Shown: one piece after another, positions 35,165-43,263 of the stretch | Numbering within the stretch: position 1 is the first letter of the stretch | How the letters are laid out: each line of letters opens with the position of its first letter | NCBI RefSeq assembly: GCF_001423525.1 | Contig: NZ_LMOI01000019.1 | Coordinates: 208,538-272,537, forward strand | Length of the DNA: 64,000 nucleotides | Source of the DNA: Arthrobacter sp. Leaf137 | GTDB lineage: Bacteria; Actinomycetota; Actinomycetes; Actinomycetales; Micrococcaceae | Direction: 5' to 3' | The notes under the pieces: model-generated | Database searches by the model: none | What the model saw: the letters and a program-made list of their open reading frames with translations, nothing else | What the model was told of the DNA's origin: nothing | Position numbers and translations under genes: made by a program

Positions 35165-36238
35165 TCGGGAGGGCGTGATGACGGAAGAGACCTCCAACCC
35201 GCCTTAACGCCAGATCACGAGCAACACCACAACGCTCCCAGTGCTTGGAATACCATTGCTCGTCACGCACCCGGTAGCGCCCGAACATGTGAGACCGAGA
35301 GTCAAAGAAGTCCACCCGATCTGACTCGAAACACCTGATCGACTGTGCTTTCACCTCGGACATAGCATTTTTCTCAGCACCACCGTAGATTCCGACGGCC
35401 ACACGCCCTCGTCGCCCCGACCGCCGCAGCCAATTGCTTCCACAAGTGGCTGTCTTGTTCGGACAGGGAGGAACCCAAAACCACAACGTTCTTCGGACGC
35501 TCGCGTAACTGCTGGAATGCTGTTCGAAGATAGGCGGACCCCTCAATACGCGCGCTTAGTTTGCGCTTTGCCCTCCGTGACTACTTGTATCTCTTGGCGC
35601 CAGTGCAGATCCCTAGCAACTTGCTCCAGGAGGGACCCGTTTAGCAGTCCGCCCGCACATTTTCGGTCGCTGCCATCGGCGGCCCTTCGGAGGTGAAACG
35701 CGCCGTGCAAGAACCACACCGCGGTTACATGGGGAGAGGCATTTGCAGCGCCCGAAAACAGACCCGACCTAAAGCCATCATCAAAACCCGTGAATTTTCC
35801 ATCTGCGAGCGCCCAATAGACAAGCAAACCATAATTGGTTGTGAAGACCTGCCGATAGCGCTTCAGCTCGCGGTTCCGTTTCAATATCTCGATCTGATCT
35901 ACCGCGTCGTACAAGGGGTGCATTCGATGGATAGCCCTACTGAGGCCTGACTTCAAAGCTTCGTGGGCAGATTGAATAGAAGGAGAAGCATCTTCGCCAA
36001 GTATGGAAAGAACCTGTGAAGTCGTATGCAGCGCGTAAAGCGCAGATTCAAAGTTGAACAGGCTGTCCTGACTACTAAGCAGCCTTGCAGTGCTTGGGTC
36101 CAACCCGGCCTTGGACGCGAGCGACCTGTAAAGGAAGTGCGGGGAGATTGCGACACTGGACCCGTTACCAAGTACAAGGGTGTCCCACTCGGTGTCGCGC
36201 AGATCGTGCCACTGTTGCAGGGAAAAGGGATCCGTCAC
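35165..36238 (-). pseudogene. DUF4917 (SIR2-like) gene with two frameshifts
   Basis: From GTG 36238 the protein reads DTLVLGNGSSVAISPHFLYR, YRQVFTTNYGLLVYWALADG and VWFLHGAFHLRRA, diagnostic of DUF4917 / SIR2-like proteins. After VTEG (about 35565) this frame stops soon. The neighbouring frame continues the family with SARIEGSAYLRTAFQQL and VVVLGSSLSEQDSHLW. A second shift near 35430 moves the match to a third frame (VAVGIYGGAEKNA, RVDFFDSRSH). So the gene is intact in content but broken twice, or there are two sequence errors. The exact 3' end is uncertain. Confidence 0.75.
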
Positions 36239-36369
36239 GACTCTACTCCTTCTCCTTTGTCGGCGATCAAAGGCGCTCGTCAGCAACTAATACTAGACGG
36301 CTGCGAGAACCGGACCCGGCAACTTGGCATCCCCTCCAGCAAGGGAACAAAAGCACCGCTTATCTCTGG

Positions 36370-36827
36370 CGGAGTGCACCATCCGCCGTGGCCACGAGGC
36401 GCTGGTCCGCGCGGGCATCCCCAACCCAAAGATTGGCGTGTGCGCCATCAACCCGCATGCCGGCGAGAATGGTTCGTTCGGCCAGGGCGAGGAAGTGGAG
36501 AAGATCGAGCCGGGCGTGAAGGCGGCGCAGGCTGCTGGGATCAACGCGGTGGGCCCGCTGCCGGCGGACACGCTGTTCTTCCTGGCCGGCCGGGGCGATT
36601 ACGACCCGGTGGTGGGCATGTACCACGACCAGGGGCACGGGCCGGTGAAGGTGCTGGGCATCGAGGCCGGCGTGAACATCACGGTGGGCCTGCCGGTGAT
36701 CCGCACCTCCGTGGACCACTGCACCGCGTTCGACATCGCCGGCAAGGCCATCGCTGATTCCCGGTCCATGGTGGAGGCCCTGCACCAGGCGGCGGAGATG
36801 GCCACCCGGCCGTCAGTGGCCTGGTAG
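36370..36827 (+). pseudogene. pdxA 3'-end fragment (copy C)
   Basis: Homologous to the last 150 codons of the PdxA half of the fusion gene (21286-21739), with only scattered substitutions by eye. It starts abruptly at TGCACCATCCGCCG, where the full gene has the same codons for an internal TIRRGHEAL. The upstream 50 bases are unrelated, so it has no start and lacks the N-terminal half of the dehydrogenase. The metal-site MYHDQGHGPVK remains. It is joined to a deoR copy exactly as in the intact locus. Confidence 0.9.
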
Positions 36828-36891
36828 CAGCACAGGTTTCTTGGGGGCCGGAACTAGCATGGTTACCACTGCCACGGGAAGGATGCCGGGA

Positions 36892-37655
36892 ATGCTGAGC
36901 GCAAACGCGCGGCGCGAGGAGATCTACCACCTTGCCGTGACCACCGGCCTGGCGTCCGTGGAGGAACTCTCCGCCCGTTTCGAGGTGACCGCGTCCACCA
37001 TCCGCCGGGACCTGGCGCTGCTGAACGGGCAGGGCCGGCTGGCCCGCACCTACGGCGGCGCCATGGCCCTGGGCGCCCACCCGGAAGCATCGCTGCGGCA
37101 GCGCACCGGTGAGGCGTTCGAGCAAAAGCACGCCATCGCCCGCTGGGCGGCATCCGTGATCCGGCCCGGGGAGAACATTCTGCTCGACGCCGGCTCCACA
37201 GTGGGTGCGCTGGCCCACGAACTGCGCGGGTTCGAGAAGCTGTCCGTGACCACGCCGGGCATCAACACCATGCACGAACTCGCCGAGTCCGAGGGCATCG
37301 AGGTGGACTGCCTGGGCGGCCGGCTGCGCAACGTTTCGCAAAGTTTCGTGGGCCCGCTGGCCGAGGCGGCATTGGAGCGGATGAGCTTCGACCGCGTGTT
37401 CCTGGGCGCCGACGCCGTCACCGCCGAGGACGGCATCTGCGAAGCCGACCACGCCCAGACCCGCCTCAAAGAACTCATGGCCCGCCGCGGCCGGGAAGTC
37501 TACGTGTTGGCTGACTCGTCAAAGCTCGGCCTGCGGCCCTTTCACGCTGGGCCCGCTTGGCTCTGCCATGGACCGTGGTGACGGACGACGGCGCCGTCCC
37601 CAAGCAGGTGCAGAAGATCCGGGATGCGGGGGTGCAGGTTGAGGTGGCTGAGGTC
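36892..37655 (+). pseudogene. deoR copy C, frameshifted near the 3' end
   Basis: Nearly full-length duplicate of the intact DeoR gene, with its own ATG (36892) and the same upstream sequence (GGGGGCCGGAACTAGCATGG). The first 218 codons are in frame (ELSARFEVTASTIRRD, FLGADAVTAEDGICEAD, LADSSKLGLRPFHA). At about 37548 it has TTTCACGCTGGGCC against TTCCACGCGTGGGC in the intact copy, one base fewer, and the frame ends at 37581. The lost tail (LPWTVVTDDGAVP, VQVEVAE) is readable in the next frame. A shortened protein could still be made, keeping the DNA-binding domain. Confidence 0.88.
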
Positions 37656-37893
37656 GGGGCTAAGCCACGGCGCGGGCTCTTACTACGATGTGGGACGCGC
37701 ACCGCGGACGTGTCCGCACCTGACGTTGGAGATGAATTTCCAGCAGGAAGCCGTTCTTGCGTCCGCGGAGAGACGAAGTTCTTGTTAACGCCTCCATCGC
37801 CAAAGCTGCCGAGGATAAATTGTTGCGGTTGCAAAAAAGTCATGCTGGTCCTGGTCGGCATGACAGGAAGCCAAACGCGGGTAGGTTAGATGT

Positions 37894-38172
37894 GTGGATC
37901 ATCCGAAGCAGATCGTCACCACAACTGACATTGCCAAAGGCCGGATCAGGTGTGGCGTAGCACTAAAGAGACTCTTACCTCAGGAACCCCGGCCTGCACT
38001 GAAATTTGTGCTTCGAGGCGTTTCTCTCGAAGGCAACTGGAACCCGCGAAATGGGCCTGACCGCAACAGATCTGGCGTTCTTTCAGTCGGAAAAGCGACT
38101 CTTGAGCAACTCGTAGAAGCTGATGAAGTCTTAGCACTAGAGGTAATCGAGGGTGTCCCGCACTTCCGCTAG
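37894..38172 (+). CDS. Small protein of unknown function (92 aa)
   Basis: Open frame from GTG 37894: KQIVTTTDIAKGRIRCGVAL, LKFVLRGVSLEGNWNPR, then SGVLSVGKATLEQLVEADEV. Composition and codon use look like real coding sequence and the fold is probably beta-rich, but I cannot name a family. The upstream ~240 bases contain coding-like fragments in several frames (KAAEDKLLRLQK), so this may be the C-terminal part of a broken longer gene. Confidence 0.4.
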   Translation: MDHPKQIVTTTDIAKGRIRCGVALKRLLPQEPRPALKFVLRGVSLEGNWNPRNGPDRNRSGVLSVGKATLEQLVEADEVLALEVIEGVPHFR

Positions 38173-38239
38173 GAAGGTACGTCTAGTACCACAACCGCAT
38201 GCGTCAAGAACGTGATCGAGTTGGTGCTACGGCCGTAAG

Positions 38240-38716
38240 GCTGGCATCTTGCCATGACCCCGCGCTGCTGAACGGGCAGGGCCAACTGGCACGCACCTAC
38301 CTACGGCGGCGCCATGGCCCTCGGCGCGCACCCGAGGCATCGCTACGGCAGCGCAGCGGCGAGGAGTTCGAACAGAAGCACCCCATCACCCGCTGGGCCG
38401 CGTCAGTGACCCGCCCCCGTGAGAACATCTTGCTCGACACCGACTCCACTGTCGGCGCCCTGGCCCACGAACTGCACGGGTTTGAAAAGCTGTCCGTCAC
38501 TACGACGGGCATCAACACCATGCAGGAGCTGGCTGAGTCGGAGGGCCCCAGGTTGACTGATTGGGCGGCCGTTTGCGGGGTGTTTCGTAGAGCTTTGTTG
38601 GGCCGATGAGCTTCAACTGGGTGTTCCCGGGGGCAGACCCGCGTCAAAGACCGCATGGCTCGGCGCGGCCGGGAACTCTATGTTCTGGTGGATTCGTCTA
38701 AGCTCGGGCTGCCGCT
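38240..38716 (+). pseudogene. deoR copy D, heavily decayed
   Basis: Homology to deoR begins at CATCTTGCCATGACC, skips the DNA-binding region, resumes at CTGCTGAACGGGCAGGGCCA and runs to CTCTATGTTCTGGTGGATTC. It contains a 4-base duplication (CTACCTAC near 38297), several indels, a deletion of the segment equivalent to AVTAEDGICEADHA, and stops. Readable pieces include VGALAHELHGFEKLSVTTTG. No functional product is possible. Confidence 0.85.
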
Positions 38717-39418
38717 CCTCAGTGAGGGCTCGATCAAGGTGGGGCATCCCCCCGCCGCCGGCCATAACCTGGGGCAGTGTGTATATGTTGGAACCCGGCA
38801 GCCGTGGCACGCGGCTGCCGGCGCCCTTGAAGCAGTCGGGCCGCCGCCGCTTTGGAGGATCGGCCAAAGGCGTGACGCGCCCAGCGACGATCTGCCTAAG
38901 GCGGAAGCCGCATTGCGCCGACGCTTGAAACTGATGGCGGACGCGCGCATCAAGGCGGCGCGCACTGAAAGATCGGCCGCCGCACCCTTTGTCTGACGAT
39001 CCTCGGCCTCCCTGGAGTCCGGCAGACTGCGGAACCTGGATGCGGAAAATGTCAGGTCCGTTCTCTGGACCACTGGAGTTGGCCTGGACTTCTGCTTACT
39101 GGACAGCTCGGTGCTGGACTAGTGGAGCTATCTCGGCATCGGCCTAGCGGCACCGCGACCGCCGAGTAGGACAGGCGGCTAGTGCGCAATCGGTGAGGCT
39201 TGGGAGGCCACCAAACCCGTCCGGAATTGGTGGCGCTCTGCCTGGGTTAGAGGGCCGGTTCCATCGACCTACACGACTTTGCGTCGGCCTCTAACATTCG
39301 TTAAGCAAATTGGTGCTCAGCTATGGCGACAGCTAAGGTACGGTATCGAGCGACGGACCCGCCCTTGCTGACAGCCGCCGCACGGATCTCTAGCGCCTTC
39401 GCACCGACAGGAGTAATG
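38717..39418. other. 702-base region without a clear gene
   Basis: 38840-38996 shows coding-like sequence in one plus-strand frame (EAALRRRLKLMADARIKAAR), continuing from the decayed deoR without a start of its own; it may be the end of a lost gene. From 39000 to 39418 I see no gene, RNA or repeat that I can support. Confidence 0.4.
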
Positions 39419-39907
39419 ATGCCTAAACGTGGACCTGAGGCACGACTTGAGCAGCTGCTGGCTGGACTCGACGATCTGCGGGTAGACCGTCAGCTTGGAC
39501 TCCCCGCTCCGTACCAGCAGCTCGTACTCCTTTGGGCTATCGGCAGGACGCGCCAAAAGATGCCGCGAATGATCGCCTTCAATGACGCAAAACCAGAACT
39601 TTTGAGGCTCCTGCGTCCCTTCGCCGTCGGAAAATCCTCCCCCGATCCAGCTTTGCCTTGGTTCGCCCTGAGGAATAGTGAATGGTGGGAGATCGATTTT
39701 CAGACCATCGATAAGCCCCTCGGAGTCAGGACCCGGGCGGCAATCCGTGCTGCTAATCCTCACGCTGGGCTTTCTCTAGAGCTCCACCATCTCCTGAGCG
39801 ATGACCCTGGCTTCCTCAAACTGGCGGTTGCAGCTCTAAGCGACGCCGCAAGTGTCACTGCCCCGGTTGAGCCCCTTCTGCGGCACCTGCAGCTTACGGC
39901 GGATTGA
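39419..39907 (+). CDS. Solo DNA sulfur-binding-type domain (ScoMcrA-like SBD), no nuclease domain
   Basis: 162 aa. The layout follows the sulfur-binding domain of phosphorothioate-dependent McrA-type endonucleases: a leading helix (ARLEQLLAGLDDLRV), PAPYQQLVLLWAIGR, AFNDAKPELLRLLRPF, LPWFALRNSEWWEI, then NPHAGLSLELHHLLSDDPG and a final helix ending LLRHLQL. In characterised proteins an HNH domain follows; here the protein stops. The Tyr-Pro pair expected in the sulfur-contact loop appears as Leu-Pro, so binding may be altered. ATG 39419 has AGGAG five bases upstream. It is upstream of and co-directional with the GIY-YIG/GHKL pair. The SBD assignment is by pattern, not a search. Confidence 0.6.
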   Translation: MPKRGPEARLEQLLAGLDDLRVDRQLGLPAPYQQLVLLWAIGRTRQKMPRMIAFNDAKPELLRLLRPFAVGKSSPDPALPWFALRNSEWWEIDFQTIDKPLGVRTRAAIRAANPHAGLSLELHHLLSDDPGFLKLAVAALSDAASVTAPVEPLLRHLQLTAD

Positions 39908-40487
39908 CTCATCGCCGGTCAAGTCCGGCAGAGCGGCCGCGACCGGCGGCCCGCAACAGGTCCTGTTTACCGCTCAGCAGACCACAGCAGCTCGATCACC
40001 CAGTCCCCCGCTGAGTGGAAGCCGCGGCGCCAAGGGCCGGACTTTCTTCAGTACCAGCACCAACAGCAATCCTTCCGGGGACGCCTTCGGCGCCAACCGA
40101 TCTGCTCGAGCGGCCATCAAGAACGCGGACCTTCCTTCCCGGCAAGCGCCTTGACGGGCGAGGGCTTACTTCTTTACAGCCTGCAGTTGGGCCATCGTTA
40201 GCTACACAAATAAACGGGCTTTGCTGACTACCGACGCGGTCATCATGCACCGTGTCGCTAGGCGCAGGTTTTCAAGTCAGGCAAGAATCCGGCTACTGAC
40301 ATGTTTTCTATGAGTCAATGCAGCCCCTTGATCAATTGGCAACAGCGATATAGCTTATGCATACGAGGATCTTCGGCCACCAGGCACCGCAAGGGCAGGG
40401 AGGCGAACCGAGAGTAGATCCTCATAACCAAATATCGCGATAGGGCCTCTCAGCCAAAGTTGCTGTCAGGCACCGGAATGGAATGAC
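39908..40487. other. 580-base region without a recognised gene
   Basis: Between the SBD gene and the small ORF. Short open frames exist on both strands, but none shows a ribosome site plus recognisable protein. The SBD frame is not continued by an HNH domain in any frame I read. Confidence 0.45.
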
Positions 40488-40691
40488 ATGAGCATTATCC
40501 CCGCGAACGAGCGCTTGAGCGTGGTTCAGCCCCTCCCACCAGAGCCCGATGCTCGGAAGTGGCCAACGCTTCCAACTTATGGACTCGACGCCACGTGCAC
40601 CCCGGACCACAGGCTCATACTCTGGCCCATGGTCGTTCGTACCAACCTGTCGCATCCTCCGCACGACACCCTCTCTGATTCGACCGCCTAA
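40488..40691 (+). CDS. Possible small protein just upstream of the GIY-YIG gene
   Basis: 67-aa frame from ATG 40488 (SIIPANERLSVVQPLPPEP, then ILWPMVVRTNLSHPP), ending 12 bp before the GIY-YIG start. Pro- and Trp-rich, no family recognised. The spacing suggests an operon member, but a shadow minus-strand frame covers the same bases, so this could be chance. Confidence 0.3.
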   Translation: MSIIPANERLSVVQPLPPEPDARKWPTLPTYGLDATCTPDHRLILWPMVVRTNLSHPPHDTLSDSTA

Positions 40692-40703
40692 CGGGCGTGC
40701 GGC

Positions 40704-41123
40704 ATGAACACTGCCTCAGCTAGTCGACTCGAAGCGGAAGCAATTCTGGTCGAATCCGGGGCGCGCAAGCGGATGGCCTTCCGCTTCAGCCCCCCAACCA
40801 TCCGCGCATTGGTGCCGGCACGTTCATGTGGAACCTACCTCCTGCTGGATGGAGCGAGCCCCGTGTACGTGGGCCGGTCTGACGTATGCCTTCGCACTCG
40901 ACTCGCGACGCACAACCATCGGCTCCACGCCACGCATGTGCTGTGGGAGATAGCCCAAACTCCCACGGGCGCATTCCTGCTGGAGGCGTATTGGTTCCAT
41001 CACCATGCCCTGCAGCTCAATCAAATCCACCCGGCCCGCCCTGCCGGCAGTCTCGACATTTGTCCCTTCTGCGACCCCTGTGTGGACAAAGCCATACAGA
41101 ACGCTTTCAACTACCCTGCATAA
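40704..41123 (+). CDS. GIY-YIG nuclease-like protein
   Basis: 139 aa. The core is visible: GTYLLL (43-48), VYVGRS (54-59, the YIG strand), Arg64/Arg66 in LRTRLATH, a Glu94 metal ligand in FLLEAYWFHH, and an Asn106 in LNQIHPARP. Two CPFC/CDPC-like cysteines follow near the end. GIY-YIG domains cut or nick DNA with one metal ion. The small size means it probably relies on a partner for DNA recognition. It is followed 19 bp later by a GHKL ATPase, almost certainly in one operon. Confidence 0.72.
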   Translation: MNTASASRLEAEAILVESGARKRMAFRFSPPTIRALVPARSCGTYLLLDGASPVYVGRSDVCLRTRLATHNHRLHATHVLWEIAQTPTGAFLLEAYWFHHHALQLNQIHPARPAGSLDICPFCDPCVDKAIQNAFNYPA

Positions 41124-41142
41124 CATTGAACGGAGTCAAGCC

Positions 41143-42879
41143 ATGCCCACCTCTCCCGCAACAACCGGTATTCCCGTAGTTCTCACCGGCCAGGCCTTGC
41201 AATCACTCCGCGAGTCAGGCTACAGCCTTCCCGCCGCATTGGGTGAGGTTATTGACAACTCGCTTGAGGCCAATGCCAATGCCATCAGGATTCGCCTCGA
41301 TGAGGGAACCAATGCCCGCGGCAAGAAGCACGTCCACCGGATTATCTTCGCGGACGACGGAGACGGGATGGCCGCCGAAATCCTGCAACATTACCCGCAG
41401 ATCGGTTTCTCCACCCGATACATGCGAACCGATACCATCGGCAAGTTCGGTGTCGGTGCCAAGCTCGCAGCACTAAACTTCGGTACACGGTTGGATGTCT
41501 GGTCGCGTACCACCGCAAATGAGCCCTGGCTCCACGTCCACTTCGATCTGGCAGAAGCCCTTGAGGCAGAAAAGCGAGGAGAGGAAATTCGTCTCGTCCC
41601 GCCTCAGCCTTCTGACGTTCCTCAGGACTTTCAGGACCTGTTGGCGGAAGACGCGGGCACCATTGTTGTCTGGTCCAACGTCGACAGGCTCGAGCACGGC
41701 ATGCGCGCGGACAACTTCGACAAGCTGCGGCTGGAGGTAGAGAAGGAACTCTCGCGCATCTTCCGTGTATTCATCAACGACGGCATCGCGATCTCCGTCA
41801 ACGGCAAGGAACTTCTGCCTCATGACCCCCTGATGCTCATGACTGGCACGTGGGCTGAAAAAGTGCTTACTGATTACTACACTACGGGAGAGGGAGTAAA
41901 CGCGCCTTGGAAGCCGGACCCCCTGGAGTTCGCAGCCGATGTCATTCTCCATGAGGAAGTCAAGATTGGTGACTCCAGCGCTTGGCTAACTGTCACTCTC
42001 TACCCGCGCTCCGTGGTCCGAAAACGAGGGCTGGGCCGCGACAAGCTGGCACTCAACCTTCGCATCCCAGAGAACCTGGGAGCCATCAGTTTCATGCGCC
42101 ATGACCGCGAGATTTCCTACACGAATGTTCCGCGGATTTTTGCTACCGCTGTCCAGGATCCCGACCGCTTCATCGGCGTCACCGTGTCTTTCAGCCCAGA
42201 GCTCGACGAATACTTCGGCGTGCGCAACGTCAAACGAGGCGCGGAACCGCACGACCAGCTGCGCGAAAAGATTCGCAAACTGCTTGAGGGTGCAATTCCG
42301 GAAGCACGGAAGCGCCTGGATAGCTATTGGGGCGACGCACAGCGCCAGGCTAAAGAACATGCCGGAGAACACGGACCTATCCTTGAGGCGGTCGCCGAGG
42401 CAAATCGCACCATGCCCAAGGCTCGTGCCGAGGGTGACCCCGAACCGGAGCGGGTACTAGAGGACCTCGCCACTGACGTTCTAGGCACCAGTGCGTCAGC
42501 CGAGGAACGTGAAACATACATTGGACGCGTAAGAGATCTGCCTTTTGTGGTCGAGTCAGTTGACTTCCCGGGCAAACAGTTCATAGATGTCCGACATGTC
42601 AATGGGAAGGTCATCATAGAACTCAACACCCGACACCGTTTCTACCGCGAAATGTGGGCACCCTTGCGTTCCATTGCCGATAGCGAACCCGGTGCCCGGC
42701 ACAGTAGCGAATCCGTCCATACCGCCCGGCGAACCATCGAGGCTCTCACCTTGCTCTTGATCTCCTACGGCAAGGCGGAGTCCATGCACGAGAACCCGAA
42801 TGAACAGTATGGTGAGTTGCGCGACTACTGGGGCATGTTCCTCGATTCTATGATGAGCAAGGTAAAGGATGTCCTGTAA
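41143..42879 (+). CDS. GHKL (MORC/MutL/Hsp90-like) ATPase
   Basis: 578 aa. The Bergerat ATP fold is complete: N-box ALGEVIDNSLEANA (Glu35, Asp38, Asn39), G1 FADDGDGM (71-75) and lid GKFGVGAK (100-107). The middle part resembles an S5-type transducer domain (HVHFDLAEALEAEKRG and on), followed by a charged helical region and a C-terminal domain with INGKVIIEL-like strands (VNGKVIIELNTRHRFYREMW). Prokaryotic MORC-like ATPases are known beside nucleases in restriction-type operons and are thought to close into DNA-encircling dimers. ATG 41143 has GGAG seven bases upstream. Pairing with GIY-YIG suggests an ATP-driven nuclease complex. Confidence 0.8.
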   Translation: MPTSPATTGIPVVLTGQALQSLRESGYSLPAALGEVIDNSLEANANAIRIRLDEGTNARGKKHVHRIIFADDGDGMAAEILQHYPQIGFSTRYMRTDTIGKFGVGAKLAALNFGTRLDVWSRTTANEPWLHVHFDLAEALEAEKRGEEIRLVPPQPSDVPQDFQDLLAEDAGTIVVWSNVDRLEHGMRADNFDKLRLEVEKELSRIFRVFINDGIAISVNGKELLPHDPLMLMTGTWAEKVLTDYYTTGEGVNAPWKPDPLEFAADVILHEEVKIGDSSAWLTVTLYPRSVVRKRGLGRDKLALNLRIPENLGAISFMRHDREISYTNVPRIFATAVQDPDRFIGVTVSFSPELDEYFGVRNVKRGAEPHDQLREKIRKLLEGAIPEARKRLDSYWGDAQRQAKEHAGEHGPILEAVAEANRTMPKARAEGDPEPERVLEDLATDVLGTSASAEERETYIGRVRDLPFVVESVDFPGKQFIDVRHVNGKVIIELNTRHRFYREMWAPLRSIADSEPGARHSSESVHTARRTIEALTLLLISYGKAESMHENPNEQYGELRDYWGMFLDSMMSKVKDVL

Positions 42880-43263
42880 GCACAAGCTCCGGTCCAGCAT
42901 GGATCAATGAGGTTGCGCCAAACGAATCCCGGCCCGAGGTCCACACACTGCCCAAGGCGCTTGGCGCCCGGCGGTGTGCGGCCTTGATGGCGCCTGGGCC
43001 AGTAAGACACAATCATTTGCATCGGTAAAGCCCTCAACTTCCCGGCCCGACGGTATCCGCACCTCCGCTACCACGGATTGCACTGGGCCGGGAAGCCGCC
43101 GCCCCTCGCTCGGATTGGGCCCGTGGGGGGTGTCCGATGAGGAAGCTGGCGGCACCGTCAGTGAGCAGAAGGAGGAGAATTCAGCGCCAAACGAACGGCA
43201 CAAGTGTGATGACTCTACCTGCCCGCCAATAGGGCGGCGCCTGGGTGGACGCTGCGCTCCGCA
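42880..43263. other. 384-base convergent gap between the GHKL gene and sspE
   Basis: Short open frames on both strands have no ribosome site or known protein. I found no clear terminator hairpin. The sequence from 42905 onward is more G/C-rich than its surroundings, but I can assign nothing to it. Confidence 0.4.

Noticed and set aside
37557..37889. Independent 110-residue gene
   Set aside because: Its first part is the shifted C-terminus of deoR copy C and the rest has no recognisable protein.
39908..40703. HNH domain continuing the sulfur-binding gene by frameshift
   Set aside because: No HNH-like motif seen in any frame of this stretch.
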